A stretch of 64,000 bases of DNA from CAILZL01 sp963748005 (lineage in GTDB: Bacteria; Pseudomonadota; Gammaproteobacteria; Steroidobacterales; Steroidobacteraceae). The stretch spans positions 1,984,001 to 2,048,000 of the forward strand of contig CAVVHH010000002.1 of NCBI GenBank assembly GCA_963748005.1, written 5' to 3'. Below are positions 63,997 through 64,000 of the stretch, in pieces. How positions within the stretch are numbered: position 1 is the first letter of the stretch; each line of letters begins with the position of its first letter. The notes below the pieces were generated by a model. The model was not told the DNA's origin. It saw only the letters and a program-made list of their open reading frames with translations, and did no database searches. Position numbers and translations under genes: made by a program.

Positions 63997-64000
63997 GCGC

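Overview
The window reads as a chromosomal segment of a GC-rich gammaproteobacterium, perhaps of the Steroidobacteraceae/Nevskiales/Xanthomonadales range. This is inferred from the neighbourhood prlC, a YrdA-type gamma carbonic anhydrase, xthA, a YheS-type ABC-F protein and glnE, together with many TonB-dependent receptors whose plug starts resemble those of sphingomonads and Steroidobacter. No ribosomal RNA, prophage or CRISPR array was seen. One tRNA (Phe, anticodon GAA) is present.

Layout. Bases 1-21828 are mostly core or housekeeping genes: the 3' part of glnE, pirin, a DEDDh exonuclease, a Tat-exported carboxylesterase, an aldo/keto reductase, an ABC-F protein, a GGDEF/EAL protein, an M15 peptidase, an HD protein, xthA, an AEC transporter, prlC and a gamma carbonic anhydrase, then tRNA-Phe. 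A foreign-looking AT-richer patch at 7.4-9.35 kb interrupts this. It holds an IS3-family remnant and a single-frameshift DUF262-HNH (GmrSD-like) defence gene. Two unrelated 144-bp imperfect palindromes lie at 5.1 and 5.5 kb.

After tRNA-Phe the character changes to accessory catabolism. Bases 22.5-26.6 kb hold a small aromatic-type cluster: MFS transporter, dienelactone hydrolase, NicC-like FAD monooxygenase and a divergent PcaD-like hydrolase. Bases 27.0-51.7 kb form the main discovery, a tetrahydrofolate-dependent O-demethylation locus. It carries five paralogues of the LigM/GcvT-fold aryl O-demethylase family in three sequence classes. A contiguous metF-purU-folD set would oxidise the methyl group from 5-methyl-THF through methylene-, methenyl- and formyl-THF to formate. 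Three TonB receptors, AraC, LysR and ArsR regulators, an exported metallo-beta-lactamase-fold hydrolase and a MetE-like zinc methyltransferase homologue complete the locus. The locus shows internal duplication. A [MetE-like - TonB receptor - hairpin] unit is tandemly repeated, with one MetE-like copy reduced to its last ~45 codons. A psiE 3' fragment lies 11 kb from the intact psiE. A ~114-bp promoter-like block is shared upstream of metF and the MetE-like gene.

Bases 52-64 kb contain a sugar-porter MFS gene, a Tat-exported dienelactone hydrolase, a tandem pair of NIF3-like proteins (one Tat-exported and one apparently lacking metal ligands), and then a run of exported proteins: a neutral-ceramidase-like hydrolase, a multidomain CE1/feruloyl-esterase-like protein, DUF6152, a related conserved exported protein, an EF-hand protein, a membrane-anchored XRE regulator and a DUF3500 protein. 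A reasonable model is import or release of methoxylated plant or lignin aromatics, demethylation onto THF and recovery of the C1 unit as formate. No ring-cleavage dioxygenase is present, so the final substrate and its downstream route are unknown.
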